Positions 49,167 to 58,491 of a DNA stretch of 64,000 nucleotides are shown piece after piece. Position 1 is the first letter of the stretch. Each line of letters starts with the position of its first letter. The position numbers were made by a program, and so were the translations under genes. Where the stretch lies: assembly GCF_003345255.1 (NCBI RefSeq), contig NZ_CP029331.1, positions 1,860,001-1,924,000 on the forward strand, read 5' to 3'. The notes beneath the pieces were generated by a model, which was not told the origin of the DNA, searched no databases, and saw nothing but the letters and a program-made list of their open reading frames with translations. This stretch comes from Pseudothauera hydrothermalis. GTDB lineage: Bacteria > Pseudomonadota > Gammaproteobacteria > Burkholderiales > Rhodocyclaceae.

Positions 49167-50606
49167 ATGGAAACCGTCCAAACACCGCTGTATCAAGCTT
49201 TTGCCGACGAATTGCGTGGTGCCATGGCCGACGGCCGCCTGCCGGCCGGCGCGCGTCTGCCTTCGGTGCGCGAGGCGGCGCGCAGTCGCGGTTTGAGCAT
49301 CAATACGGTGCTGGCCGCCTACCGCCATCTGGAGGCCCGCGGGCTGGTGGAAGCCCGCCCGCAGTCGGGCTACTTTGTGCGCTCGCGCCTGCCGGCACCG
49401 CCGGCACCGCGATTCGCCGCCCGTCCGACACCGGCCCGGCCGGCGAAAACTGCGGTGTTGAACCGCATTGCCACCGTGATCGCCGCGCAGTCGAACGCCA
49501 ACAACGTGGACCTGTCGCTGGCCTGCCCGAAAGGCAGCGACTTCTATCCCGGCGACAAGCTCGCCCGCATCATCGCCGACACCGCGCGCCGACACCCGGA
49601 ACTGCTCACCGATTACGCACTGCCGCCCGGTTCGCTGCGTCTGCGCCGCGAGATTGCCCGCCATGCGCTGGACCTTGGCGTGAGCATGACCGCCGAGGAT
49701 GTGATCCTGACCAACGGTTGCATGGAGGCCCTGCAGTTTGCGCTGCGCACGGTCACCCGCGCCGGCGATGCGATTGCGGTCGAATCGCCCACGTACTTCA
49801 ACCTGATCCCGTTGGCCGAGGCACTGGGACTGCGCACCATCGAAGTACCCACCGATCCGGGCAGCGGCATGTCGATGGACGCGCTGGAGTTGCTGCTGTC
49901 CGAGCGGCGGGTCAGCGCGGTGGTGACCATGCCCAATGTGCACAACCCCTTGGGAATCAGCATGCCCCTGGCCGCCAAGCGCCGGCTGGCGGCGCTGGCT
50001 GCCGAATACCGGGTGCCGGTCATCGAGGATGCGCTCTATGCTGAGCTGCAATACGCGGTGCCGCTGCAGCCGGCGGTGAAGGCTTTTGACCGCGATGGCT
50101 GGGTGATCCTGTGCGCCTCTTACAGTAAAACCCTGGTGCCCGGCATTCGCGCCGGCTGGATGGAGGCCGGACGTTTCCAGCGCGAAGTGGCGGATCTGAA
50201 GTTCTGCTCTTCGGTGGCCCAACCGGCGGTGACTTGCGAAGCACTTGGCGTATTTCTGGAAAACGGCGGTTACGCTCAGCACATGCGCCGGCTGCGACGC
50301 ACCTATGCCGGTCAGATCGATCGCCTGCGCGGCTTGATCGACCAGGTTTTCCCGGCCGGCACCCGGGCCACCGAACCCACCGGCGGCTTTCTGGTCTGGG
50401 TGGAATTGCCGCCCGGCTGCGATGCGGATCGGCTATTCGACGAAGCGCTGGCGCGCGGCATCAGCATCACCCCTGGCACCTTGTTTTCGCCCTCCGGGCG
50501 CTATACCCGGCATATCCGCCTGTCCGGCTGTTATCCGTTTTCCGAGCGCCATATCCACGCGCTGGTAACGCTCGGGCAGCTTGCCAGCCAACAGCTGGGC
50601 GGATGA
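49167..50606 (+). CDS. MocR-type (GntR plus aminotransferase fold) transcriptional regulator
   Basis: The 479-residue fusion has an N-terminal GntR winged helix (about 8-75: LPAGARLPSVREAARSRGLS, INTVLAAYRHLEARGLV) joined by a Pro/Ala linker. A fold-type I aminotransferase-like domain follows (about 100-475). The PLP-binding lysine is K321 in SYSKTLVPGIRAGW, and the N-P pair in VHNPLGI is present, so it can bind PLP. It should sense an amino-acid-related ligand and control the divergent exporter. Confidence 0.92.
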   Translation: METVQTPLYQAFADELRGAMADGRLPAGARLPSVREAARSRGLSINTVLAAYRHLEARGLVEARPQSGYFVRSRLPAPPAPRFAARPTPARPAKTAVLNRIATVIAAQSNANNVDLSLACPKGSDFYPGDKLARIIADTARRHPELLTDYALPPGSLRLRREIARHALDLGVSMTAEDVILTNGCMEALQFALRTVTRAGDAIAVESPTYFNLIPLAEALGLRTIEVPTDPGSGMSMDALELLLSERRVSAVVTMPNVHNPLGISMPLAAKRRLAALAAEYRVPVIEDALYAELQYAVPLQPAVKAFDRDGWVILCASYSKTLVPGIRAGWMEAGRFQREVADLKFCSSVAQPAVTCEALGVFLENGGYAQHMRRLRRTYAGQIDRLRGLIDQVFPAGTRATEPTGGFLVWVELPPGCDADRLFDEALARGISITPGTLFSPSGRYTRHIRLSGCYPFSERHIHALVTLGQLASQQLGG

Positions 50607-51729
50607 AGCGTGCCGGTCAGCGGTCGATCAGCGCATCGACCGGCAAACCGATCCGCACATTGCCCCAATGCCGCCCCCCCACATAAATCGGCATGGCAAT
50701 GTCGCACAGTATTTCGCCGGTATCGCGCATGAAGGTTTGCAGCAACATTGGCGCGGTATTGTGCGCTGCGCGCAGTTCCGCCGGCCCTTCGAACTTACGG
50801 CAGGTGCGGTTGCCGACCAGATCGGTGTCGTAGTCGCCGGTCAGCGGTTTGGAGAATTTGGTATTGTGGGCCGACAAATAGCTGTCGGTATTGACCGCCA
50901 CGGCATACACCGCACCCTTGATTTTGCCCAAGGCGTCGTCCAGTAGCGCCTGGCAACGTCTACCGTATTCGTCCCCCCAGGACACCTTGAATTTCTGCGG
51001 ATTGGTGTTGGGGATGGGCTGATAACGGCGGTCGAACACGTCCACCCGGCTGGCGGCCATTTCTTCGAGCTGCTGTTGGATCAGATTGCGAAAGATCTGC
51101 GCTTGACCGACAGCGTGGTCGAATGCGCCGCGGCCGATTTTGAAACGGGATACCAGCTCTTGCACCGCTTCGGTTGCGTGCGATAGCGCCTGCGTGCGCT
51201 CTTGAGACTCTTTCATGTCGCGCGCCACCGAGGTGGCCAGATCATGGATCACGTTGACGTTTTCATGCACCTGCGCATTGGTGGCGGTAAGTTCTTCCAT
51301 GGCTGCGGCAATCTGCAGCAGTTGCTCGCCGGTATGCTCGAACTCTCCGACCATGCTGCCGAACTGCTCGGCAGATCGCCCCACCACTTCGCGGGTGCGC
51401 AGTACATCGGCGTTGATGATTTCGTTTTCTGCGCGGGTATTGGCCACCAGGGCAATGACGCCGGCAATGTTGCCATGGATCTCCTCGGTGGCCTGATTGA
51501 CCCGTTCGGCTAGTTTGCGCACCTCGTCGGCCACTACCGCAAAGCCGCGGCCGGCCTCGCCGGCGCGCGCCGCCTCGATGGCAGCATTCAGGGCCAGCAA
51601 ATTGGTTTGGTCGGCAATTTCGCGGATCAATGAGGCGATCTGCTTGACGCTTTCCGAGCGTTTGGAGAGCTCATCGACCGTCTGATTGAACTGCTCGACC
51701 TTGTCGCTGACCGCATTGATTTTGCCGGC

Positions 51730-51739
51730 AATATCGCGC
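51730..51739. repeat. Target-site duplication, left copy
   Basis: AATATCGCGC directly abuts the left end of the IS and is repeated exactly at 53010-53019. This 10-bp duplication marks the insertion point in the chemoreceptor gene. Confidence 0.95.
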
Positions 51740-51755
51740 CAGGGCAATCGCACCT
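51740..51755. repeat. Left terminal inverted repeat of the IS
   Basis: CAGGGCAATCGCACCT is an exact complement of 52994-53009. Weaker similarity continues inward (TTCATGTCAT versus ACTTATCATA). Confidence 0.95.
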
Positions 51756-52889
51756 TCATGTCATAACTCCGAGCAACTCGGCCCGAAATTCGTCAATAGT
51801 GGCAGCCAGCATGCGCTTGGACTTGATGCTCGCCTTACGGGTCGTGTTCAGCCGCAGCAGGTTCATCACGATGTGGCGAACAACAGCCAAGTTGTTGGCC
51901 GCGTAACCGCTGCGCACCCGGGACTGATCCTCGTTGAACTGCACATCCAGACACCAGTGAAGCCGATTCTCCACCTCCCAGTGGCTGCGAACTGCTTTGG
52001 CGATGCGCTCGGCGTCCGCGGGCAGGCTGCTCAGGTAGTAGGCACGCTCGGTGCTGGTTTTGTTGCCGACAGTGCGCACCCGCTCGATCAAGGCGAAGCT
52101 CGCGACGTCCTTCCACTCTTCGCCCTTGTAGAGCCGATCGGTGGCGTCGTACGCAACGCAGCGGCGGATCTCCGTGCGTCCATGGCCAAGATTCGTGGTT
52201 TCATGCGTCGAGGCCGGCGTGAGCGGTCCCCGTGGATCCGCGACGCCGGCAAAGCGGATCGAGTCGAGCAACTTCGGGTGGTTGTCCTTCACGCACAGCA
52301 CGTAGTGGGCGCCGCGTTCGCGGATCGTGCGCGCAATCTTCGCCTGTGTGCCCATCGCGTCGATCGTCACCACGCAGCCTTCCAGGGCGAGCTTCGAGAG
52401 CAACTCGGGAATGGCGGTGATCTCGTTGGATTTCTCGGCCGTGGCCCTCTGGCCCAACACCACGCCCATCCCGGCGGCGAACGCGCTGACCATGTGCAGG
52501 GCACTTGCAGGGGTCTTGCCCTTGCTTGCCGTTCTTCGGCTGCTCTTGCCGTCGATCGCAACGACCGTGTCTTCGGCCAGCACCGGCACGACCATGCCGA
52601 CCCAGCGCCGAAACGCCGCCTCGAACTCGTCAGGCTCAATCAGGCCGAACACGCGCCCGATCGTGTCGTGCGAAGGGATGCCATGCTCAAGCTTCATGAA
52701 CCCTCGCAGCCAATCGATCTTGGCCTTGGCCCACAACTCGATGTCGACGAAGTCGTCCACGCCCGAGAGCACTGCACACACCGCGACCGTGAGCAGTTCG
52801 GACAGGTCGTGGCGTGTGTGGCGCTTGCTGCGCGGGTCGGAAACCGAGACGAACACCTGCGTCAGCGGCATGATGCTTACTGCCTTCAT
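51756..52889 (-). CDS. ISAs1-family DDE transposase
   Basis: The 377-residue transposase is of standard length for the family. The start at 52889 has GGGGAT upstream. Family signatures are a short N-terminal domain ([20 protein letters not shown]) and the DDE residues: Asp in [11 protein letters not shown], Asp in [13 protein letters not shown], and Glu in [15 protein letters not shown]. It catalyses cut or copy of the element between its inverted repeats. Its stop overlaps an ATG that opens the downstream chemoreceptor fragment. Confidence 0.95.
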   Translation of the reverse strand: MKAVSIMPLTQVFVSVSDPRSKRHTRHDLSELLTVAVCAVLSGVDDFVDIELWAKAKIDWLRGFMKLEHGIPSHDTIGRVFGLIEPDEFEAAFRRWVGMVVPVLAEDTVVAIDGKSSRRTASKGKTPASALHMVSAFAAGMGVVLGQRATAEKSNEITAIPELLSKLALEGCVVTIDAMGTQAKIARTIRERGAHYVLCVKDNHPKLLDSIRFAGVADPRGPLTPASTHETTNLGHGRTEIRRCVAYDATDRLYKGEEWKDVASFALIERVRTVGNKTSTERAYYLSSLPADAERIAKAVRSHWEVENRLHWCLDVQFNEDQSRVRSGYAANNLAVVRHIVMNLLRLNTTRKASIKSKRMLAATIDEFRAELLGVMT

Positions 52890-52993
52890 GGGATCCCCAA
52901 AAAGACAGTAAGCTACACAAAATATGACGCTGTGAACAGGGGGTGCCTAAGTGCATGATCGTAAACGGCTTATCTGTTATGCGTATGATAAGT
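52890..52993. other. IS 5' non-coding region
   Basis: These 104 bases lie between the transposase start and the right terminal repeat. The transposase promoter must lie here or in the flanking DNA. I see no confident -35/-10 pair. Confidence 0.5.
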
Positions 52994-53009
52994 AGGTGCG
53001 ATTGCCCTG
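52994..53009. repeat. Right terminal inverted repeat of the IS
   Basis: AGGTGCGATTGCCCTG is the exact reverse complement of the left end at 51740-51755. Confidence 0.95.
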
Positions 53010-53019
53010 AATATCGCGC
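53010..53019. repeat. Target-site duplication, right copy
   Basis: AATATCGCGC is identical to 51730-51739 and directly follows the IS right end. Confidence 0.95.
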
Positions 53020-53743
53020 ATCTCGTGCAGCGATTCGCGGGCGATGTCGAGGTTGGCATTGGTGGAGGCGGAAATGTTTTGCGTACTGCGGGAGACTTCC
53101 TCGATTGCCTTGGTGGCTTCGCTGCTGGCGGTAAAAACCACTTCGGTCATACGGCCTTGCTCGGCAGCATCCCGCGCAGAGCTCTCAACCTTGCTTTTGA
53201 CCTTGACCGCCTCACGGGCGATGTTGACGCTCATGTTGCGCACTTCACCGATGATCTCGCGCATCTTGTCCGCAAAGCGGTTATAGCTTTGCGCCAAATC
53301 ACGCAGTTCGTCATGCGTGGTCATTGGCAGATCGCGCGAAAAATCGCCTTCGCCGCGGGCGATCTCGTTGAAAATGCGGGTAATCACCCTGACCGGACGC
53401 ACGATCAGGTGGCGGATGTAGAGAATCTGCCCGACGTTGATCAACAGCGCCAACGCGGTCAGGCCGAGCATGGCGTACAGACCGGCCTCCAGCGAGGCGG
53501 TAACCGCCGAAACCGTCTCCGGGGCAATCTGTCCGGAAACCAGCAGTTTGGCGATCTCGCCTTTTTGCCGCAGGTAAATGCCCAGGTAAAAGACATCGAT
53601 GAAAAACAGCAGCAAGAAGCTGCACAGCTTCTTGGTCAGCGAATTCCAGAATGTCTTCTCCACTGCTTCGTAGAGCCGCCAGAACGTGCTCATCGAACGC
53701 CTCCTTTCTCCATGTTTCGTCTCTCGGCCCTTTATGCAGGGCT

Positions 53744-53770
53744 CTAACGGAATCCTAGCCGCGAACTTTA
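53744..53770 (-). promoter_or_regulatory. FliA (sigma-28) promoter candidate of the interrupted chemoreceptor
   Basis: On the minus strand TAAAGTTC (53763-53770) and TCCGTTAG (53744-53751) are 11 bases apart. The -35 matches 7 of 8 of the sigma-28 consensus and the -10 keeps CCG and TA. It lies about 50 bases before the receptor start codon. Nothing else is seen in the 268-base gap to lysS. Confidence 0.55.
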
Positions 53771-53961
53771 ACCGGCCCAACCGGTTTTCCGTACCCCCTT
53801 CCAGCGCACCGGCAAAAAACCGGCCCGCGCGGAATTTGCCCGGATCATGCACGCCTGCGACAATTGCGTCCTTGACGCCGAGAAACTTTCGCCTGCGCGC
53901 CGGCCATGTTGGGCCATCCAACCGACGGCGCCCCCATTGACGACTCACCCAGTTTGAAACC

Positions 53962-55461
53962 ATGTCCAACCCGACTCCTACCACCCCCCAAGACGACAAC
54001 CACATCATCGCCGAACGGCGCGAAAAACTCGCCCAGTGGCGCCGCAGCGGCCGAGCCTTTCCCAACGACTTTTCGCGTGAGAACACCGCAGGCAAGCTCG
54101 ACGAACTGTACGGCGACAAAGACGCCGAGGTGCTGGCCGCCAATCCGGTGCAGGTGCGCGTGGCCGGGCGCATCATGCTCAAGCGGGTGATGGGTAAAGC
54201 CAGTTTCATCACCATCCAGGATTTGTCCGGGCGTATTCAGCTCTATGTCAAGCGCGATGAAGTGGGCGAAGAGGTCTATGACGACTTCAAACACTGGGAC
54301 ATCGGCGACATCGTCGGCTGCGTCGGCACCCTGTTCAAAACCAAAACCGGCGAACTCACCGTGCAGGCCAGCGAAATCCGCCTGCTCACCAAGAGCCTGC
54401 GCCCGCTGCCCGACAAATTCCACGGACTGACCGATCAGGAACAGAAATACCGCCAGCGCTACCTGGATCTGATCATGAACGAGCAGACGCGCTTTACTTT
54501 CGTGGCGCGCAGCCGCATGGTGCAGTCGATCCGCCACTACATGATCGATCACGGTTTTCTGGAAGTGGAAACGCCGATGATGCACCCCATCCCCGGCGGG
54601 GCGGCAGCCAAGCCCTTCGTCACCCACCACAACGCGCTCGACATGCCGCTTTATCTGCGCATTGCGCCCGAACTCTATCTCAAGCGCCTGGTGGTGGGCG
54701 GCATGGAAAAGGTGTTCGAAATCAACCGGAATTTCCGCAACGAAGGCTTGAGCACCCGCCACAACCCGGAATTCACCATGATGGAGTTCTACGAGGCGTA
54801 TGCCAATTACCGCACGCTGATGGACTTCACCGAAGGACTGATCCGTCACTCGGCGCGCGAAGCACTGGGCACCGAACGCTTCGTCTACCAGGGTCGCGAA
54901 CTAGACCTCTCCAAGCCTTTCCAGCGTCTGACCATCGTGGAGGCAATCCGCAAATACCACCCGGGCTTCAGCCTGGAGCAATTGACCAATGTCGATTGGC
55001 TGTCTCAAAAGATCGCGGACTTTGGCGAAAAGGTCAAACCGGGCGGCTTGGGCAGTCTGCAGCTGCAACTTTTTGAAGCCTGCACCGAAGCCGAGCTGTG
55101 GGAGCCGACATTCATCATCGACTATCCGGTGGAAGTCTCGCCCCTGGCGCGGGCCTCGGATACCAACCCGGAAATCACCGAGCGCTTCGAACTGTTCATC
55201 GTCGGCCGCGAAATCGCCAACGGTTTTTCCGAACTCAACGACCCGGAAGACCAAGCCGAGCGCTTCATGGCGCAGGCCAAGGCCAAGGAAGCCGGCGACG
55301 AAGAAGCCATGTATTACGATGCCGACTACATCCGCGCGCTGGAATTCGGCCTACCGCCCACCGGCGGCTGCGGCATCGGCATCGACCGGCTGGTAATGCT
55401 GCTCACCGACAGTCCTTCGATCCGCGACGTGATTCTGTTCCCGCAGATGCGTCCGGAATGA
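53962..55461 (+). CDS. lysS: Lysyl-tRNA synthetase (class II)
   Basis: This enzyme charges tRNA-Lys. The 499 residues have an N-terminal OB-fold anticodon-binding domain (about 60-145, with [20 protein letters not shown]). The class II core has motif 1 around [20 protein letters not shown], motif 2 [20 protein letters not shown] and motif 3 [18 protein letters not shown]. In many betaproteobacteria lysS directly follows prfB; here 11.7 kb of other genes lie between them. Confidence 0.98.
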   Translation: MSNPTPTTPQDDNHIIAERREKLAQWRRSGRAFPNDFSRENTAGKLDELYGDKDAEVLAANPVQVRVAGRIMLKRVMGKASFITIQDLSGRIQLYVKRDEVGEEVYDDFKHWDIGDIVGCVGTLFKTKTGELTVQASEIRLLTKSLRPLPDKFHGLTDQEQKYRQRYLDLIMNEQTRFTFVARSRMVQSIRHYMIDHGFLEVETPMMHPIPGGAAAKPFVTHHNALDMPLYLRIAPELYLKRLVVGGMEKVFEINRNFRNEGLSTRHNPEFTMMEFYEAYANYRTLMDFTEGLIRHSAREALGTERFVYQGRELDLSKPFQRLTIVEAIRKYHPGFSLEQLTNVDWLSQKIADFGEKVKPGGLGSLQLQLFEACTEAELWEPTFIIDYPVEVSPLARASDTNPEITERFELFIVGREIANGFSELNDPEDQAERFMAQAKAKEAGDEEAMYYDADYIRALEFGLPPTGGCGIGIDRLVMLLTDSPSIRDVILFPQMRPE

Positions 55462-55509
55462 TCCGCCACAGCGTCCCCCCCGCCTGAGCTTTGACCGGAA
55501 TAAAAGCGC

Positions 55510-56445
55510 ATGGCCGCAACCAGTTTGTTCGTTTTGCTCGACGACATCGCCAGCGTGCTGGACGATGTCGCCACCATGACCAAAGTGGCCACCAAGAAGA
55601 CTGCAGGCGTGCTGAGCGATGACCTCGCCCTCAATGCCCAACAGGTCGCCGGGCTGCGCGCAGAGCGCGAGTTGCCGGTGGTCTGGGCGGTGGCCAAGGG
55701 CTCGATGGTGAACAAACTCATTCTGGTACCCGCCGCACTGGCCATCGCCGCCTTTCTGCCCTGGGCAATCGCGCCGCTACTGATGTTGGGCGGCGCTTAT
55801 CTGTGCTACGAAGGGGTGGAAAAGCTGGTCCACCGCTTGATGCATCGCACCGAGGACACGGCTCATCGCCAGCAAGTGCTGCAGGCGATGGCCAGTCCGG
55901 AAGTCGATCTGGCAACCCTGGAACGCGATAAGATCCGCGGCGCCATCCGCACCGATTTCATCTTGTCGGCGGAGATCATCGTCATTGCACTGGGCGTGGT
56001 CAGCGGCCTGGATCTTGCCGCGCAGTTATCGGTGCTGGCCGCGGTGGCAGTGATGATGACCATAGGCGTCTATGGGTTGGTGGCAATCATCGTCAAACTC
56101 GATGACTTTGGCCTGCTGCTCAAACGTCAACCCGGCGCGGGTATACTGCCGGTCGCGCAGCGCACACTCGGCGGCGGTATCTTGTGGGCTGCGCCCGGGC
56201 TGATGCGCGGTTTGTCGATCGCCGGCACGGTGGCCATATTCCTGGTCGGTGGCGGCATCCTCAGCCACGGCCTGCCCCCGGTGCATCGCGCCATCGAGAC
56301 CGCCAGCGCAAACATGACCGGCGTCGCCGGCGCCTTGTTGCCCAGTGCGCTGGACGGCCTGGTCGGCATCGTTACCGGCATCGTCGTGTTGCTGGTGGTG
56401 AGCATCATGACCCGCCTGCTGCGCCCGCGTACCGACGCGCTCTAG
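55510..56445 (+). CDS. DUF808 / YedI-type membrane protein
   Basis: The 311-residue protein begins with the typical cytoplasmic part (MAATSLFVLLDDIASVLDDV, ATMTKVATKKTAGVLSDDLA). Five to six membrane segments follow, including LMLGGAYLCYEGVEKLVHRL. It matches the DUF808 family, of unknown function. It follows lysS by 48 bases, possibly on the same transcript. Confidence 0.88.
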   Translation: MAATSLFVLLDDIASVLDDVATMTKVATKKTAGVLSDDLALNAQQVAGLRAERELPVVWAVAKGSMVNKLILVPAALAIAAFLPWAIAPLLMLGGAYLCYEGVEKLVHRLMHRTEDTAHRQQVLQAMASPEVDLATLERDKIRGAIRTDFILSAEIIVIALGVVSGLDLAAQLSVLAAVAVMMTIGVYGLVAIIVKLDDFGLLLKRQPGAGILPVAQRTLGGGILWAAPGLMRGLSIAGTVAIFLVGGGILSHGLPPVHRAIETASANMTGVAGALLPSALDGLVGIVTGIVVLLVVSIMTRLLRPRTDAL

Positions 56446-56539
56446 CCCCGTCCCGGCCGTTGCTTCGGCCGAACGAACGCAATCAACCGGCACCCGCCGT
56501 AAACACCGGCGGGCGCTCCAAGCCAACCGCTGTCCGACC

Positions 56540-58459
56540 ATGCCGATCATCCCCGCCTCGCTCGAATTCGCTGCCGACGGCACGCCGTGCAGCAGCGTTT
56601 TCGGCGATATCTACCACTCTAGCGATGGGGCGCTGGGCCAAGCCCGACACGTTTTTCTCGCCGGTAACGACCTGCCCCGGCGCTGGCAAGGGCGGGAACG
56701 CTTTGTCATCGTGGAGACCGGCTTTGGCCTCGGTCTGAACCTGCTCGCCACCTGGGCCGCCTGGCGGGCCGACCCGCGGCGTGCTGCGCGGCTGCATTTC
56801 GTCTCCTGCGAGCTGCATCCGTTCCGCCGTGAAGACCTCTGCACCGTGCACACCGCACTCGCCGCCCAAGCTCCGGAGATCGCCCCGCTGGCAGCGGCGC
56901 TGCAAGCGCGCTGGCCTGCGCTCACCCCTGGCTTGCATCACATTCACCTGGACGGCGAACGGGTGACGCTGAGTCTCTTTCTGGGCGATGCGGCCGATGG
57001 TTTGGCCAATATGCGTCTGAGCGCCGACGCTTTTTTCCTGGACGGTTTTTCCCCGGCGAAGAATCCGCAACTTTGGTCTGCGCGTATCTTTCACCTGCTC
57101 GCACGTTTGGCGGCAGCGGAAGCGACGCTGGCGACTTGGTCGGTCGCCGGCATGGTACGAGAGGGCCTGCGCCGCGCCGGTTTTGACTGCGACAAAGCGA
57201 CCGGATTTGGCAGCAAGCGACAAATGCTGCGCGGCCGCTACCGCGGTCCGGGCCGACATGTGACCGCGCCTCGGCACCGTCAGGCGCTGGTGCTGGGCGC
57301 CGGCGTTGCCGGCAGCAGCGTGGCCGAGCGCCTGGCGGCGCGCGGCTGGCGTGTGGACGTGATCGATGCGGCCGACCAGGCCGGTGCGGGGGCCTCGGGT
57401 AACCACGCCGGCGTCCTGCGCCCACTGCCCAGTCTGGACGACAACCGCTTGAGCCGCCTCACCCGCGCCGGCACGCTGTACGCCCTGCAGCACTTGGCTC
57501 ACTTGGAAGAACTCGGCAAGCGGGTGCGTTTTGACCCCTGCGGGGTACTGCATATTGCCCGCGATGCGCTTCAGGAAGACAAGCAACGCGCGGTAGTCGA
57601 ACGTCATCGGCCGCCGGCCGAACACCTGCGGTATGTGGACCGTGAGCAAGCCAGTCGCATCGCCGGTTGGCCGCTCGCCAACGGCGGCTGGTGGTTTCCT
57701 TCCAGCGGCTGGGTGCAACCGCCGAGTCTGTGCCGCGCCAACCTGGCAGCACAGGCCGAGCGCATCCACTGTCACTTTGGGCGCACGGTGGCAGCTTTGC
57801 AGCATGATGGTGAGCACTGGTTGGCACTGGATGCAGCGGGCAGCGTCATCGCCCGCGCGCCAGAGCTAATCGTCGCCAACGGCGTCGGCATCCGTGCGCT
57901 GCCGCAGGCCCAGGCGCTGCCAGTAATCAGCGCCCGTGGGCAGGTTTCGCTGTTACAGGCTACAGACGGCGCTGCCCCCCGGGTGGTGGTCTGCCGCCAA
58001 GGGTATGTCAGCCCGGCGATAGACGGTTTACGCTGCGCCGGGGCAAGTTTTGGCGTCGGCGACAACGACCCCGCCGTGCGCCACGCCGATCACCTGCAGA
58101 ATCTCCGAAAACTGGAAAACATCTTGCCGGGCTACACCCAAGGGCTAGACCCTGCCGCGCTAGGCGGACGGGTCGGCTTTCGGCCCGCGTCGCCCGACCG
58201 TTTGCCGATGGTCGGCGCAATACCGGCGCCAACCCGCCTAGACGCCCCCTGCGCGCTCGACGACATTCCGCGTCAAACCGGCCTTTGGGTGCTGTCCGGA
58301 TTCGGTTCGCGCGGTCTGGTGTTTGCCGCCCTGATGGGTGAAACCCTGGCCACCATGCTCAACGGTGAAGTCTTGCCGATCGAACACGACCTTTATGAAG
58401 CAATCGACCCGGCGCGCTTCCTGCTACGCCCGCCACGCACCCCGCGCGGCGAGGATTGA
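56540..58459 (+). CDS. mnmC: Bifunctional tRNA mnm5s2U34 biosynthesis protein MnmC
   Basis: MnmC completes the wobble-uridine modification of several tRNAs. The 639 residues carry an N-terminal SAM methyltransferase domain (about 1-235, with VIVETGFGLGLNLLATW and FFLDGFSPAKNPQLW). A C-terminal FAD oxidase domain follows (about 248-625, with ALVLGAGVAGSSVAERLAAR and RGQVSLLQ). Both halves look intact and the length is normal. Confidence 0.96.
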   Translation: MPIIPASLEFAADGTPCSSVFGDIYHSSDGALGQARHVFLAGNDLPRRWQGRERFVIVETGFGLGLNLLATWAAWRADPRRAARLHFVSCELHPFRREDLCTVHTALAAQAPEIAPLAAALQARWPALTPGLHHIHLDGERVTLSLFLGDAADGLANMRLSADAFFLDGFSPAKNPQLWSARIFHLLARLAAAEATLATWSVAGMVREGLRRAGFDCDKATGFGSKRQMLRGRYRGPGRHVTAPRHRQALVLGAGVAGSSVAERLAARGWRVDVIDAADQAGAGASGNHAGVLRPLPSLDDNRLSRLTRAGTLYALQHLAHLEELGKRVRFDPCGVLHIARDALQEDKQRAVVERHRPPAEHLRYVDREQASRIAGWPLANGGWWFPSSGWVQPPSLCRANLAAQAERIHCHFGRTVAALQHDGEHWLALDAAGSVIARAPELIVANGVGIRALPQAQALPVISARGQVSLLQATDGAAPRVVVCRQGYVSPAIDGLRCAGASFGVGDNDPAVRHADHLQNLRKLENILPGYTQGLDPAALGGRVGFRPASPDRLPMVGAIPAPTRLDAPCALDDIPRQTGLWVLSGFGSRGLVFAALMGETLATMLNGEVLPIEHDLYEAIDPARFLLRPPRTPRGED

Positions 58460-58491
58460 ACCAACCACGACAATCGACAAAACGAACTGCA

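Larger units (their letters stand above)
50617..51759 (-). pseudogene. C-terminal fragment of an IS-interrupted chemoreceptor
   Basis: This is the 3' part (native codons from 51729 down) of a chemoreceptor gene split by an ISAs1-family element. It encodes part of the signalling domain with tip [20 protein letters not shown], a helical linker and a C-terminal cytoplasmic sensor-like domain (about the last 150 residues, [20 protein letters not shown] onward). An ATG at 51759 inside the IS end opens this frame and overlaps the transposase stop as ATGA, so a 380-residue soluble fragment might be made. Joined to the upstream fragment without the IS, the frame is intact. Confidence 0.9.
51740..53009 (-). 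mobile_element. ISAs1-family insertion sequence, complete (1,270 bp)
   Basis: The element is bounded by perfect 16-bp terminal inverted repeats, CAGGGCAATCGCACCT (51740-51755) and its complement (52994-53009). A 10-bp direct target duplication flanks it. One intact transposase gene fills it. Ends, duplication and transposase are all undamaged, indicating a recent and probably still mobile copy. It interrupts a chemoreceptor gene. Confidence 0.96.
52977..53693 (-). pseudogene. N-terminal fragment of the IS-interrupted chemoreceptor
   Basis: The ATG at 53693 follows AAAGGAGG. Native codons run to 53010 (228 codons), then the frame reads 11 codons into the IS and stops at 52977. It encodes a first membrane helix (about 20-41), a short periplasmic loop of roughly 30 residues, and a second helix (about 70-92). 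HAMP and the start of the signalling coiled coil follow. With the IS and one target copy removed, it joins the C-terminal part in frame as a 598-residue receptor whose main sensory domain would be cytoplasmic and C-terminal. Confidence 0.92.

Noticed and set aside
42299-53961. Possible integrative element carrying the defence operon
   Set aside because: No integrase, attachment-site repeat or flanking tRNA was seen; the only mobile element is the single IS, whose duplication covers just itself.
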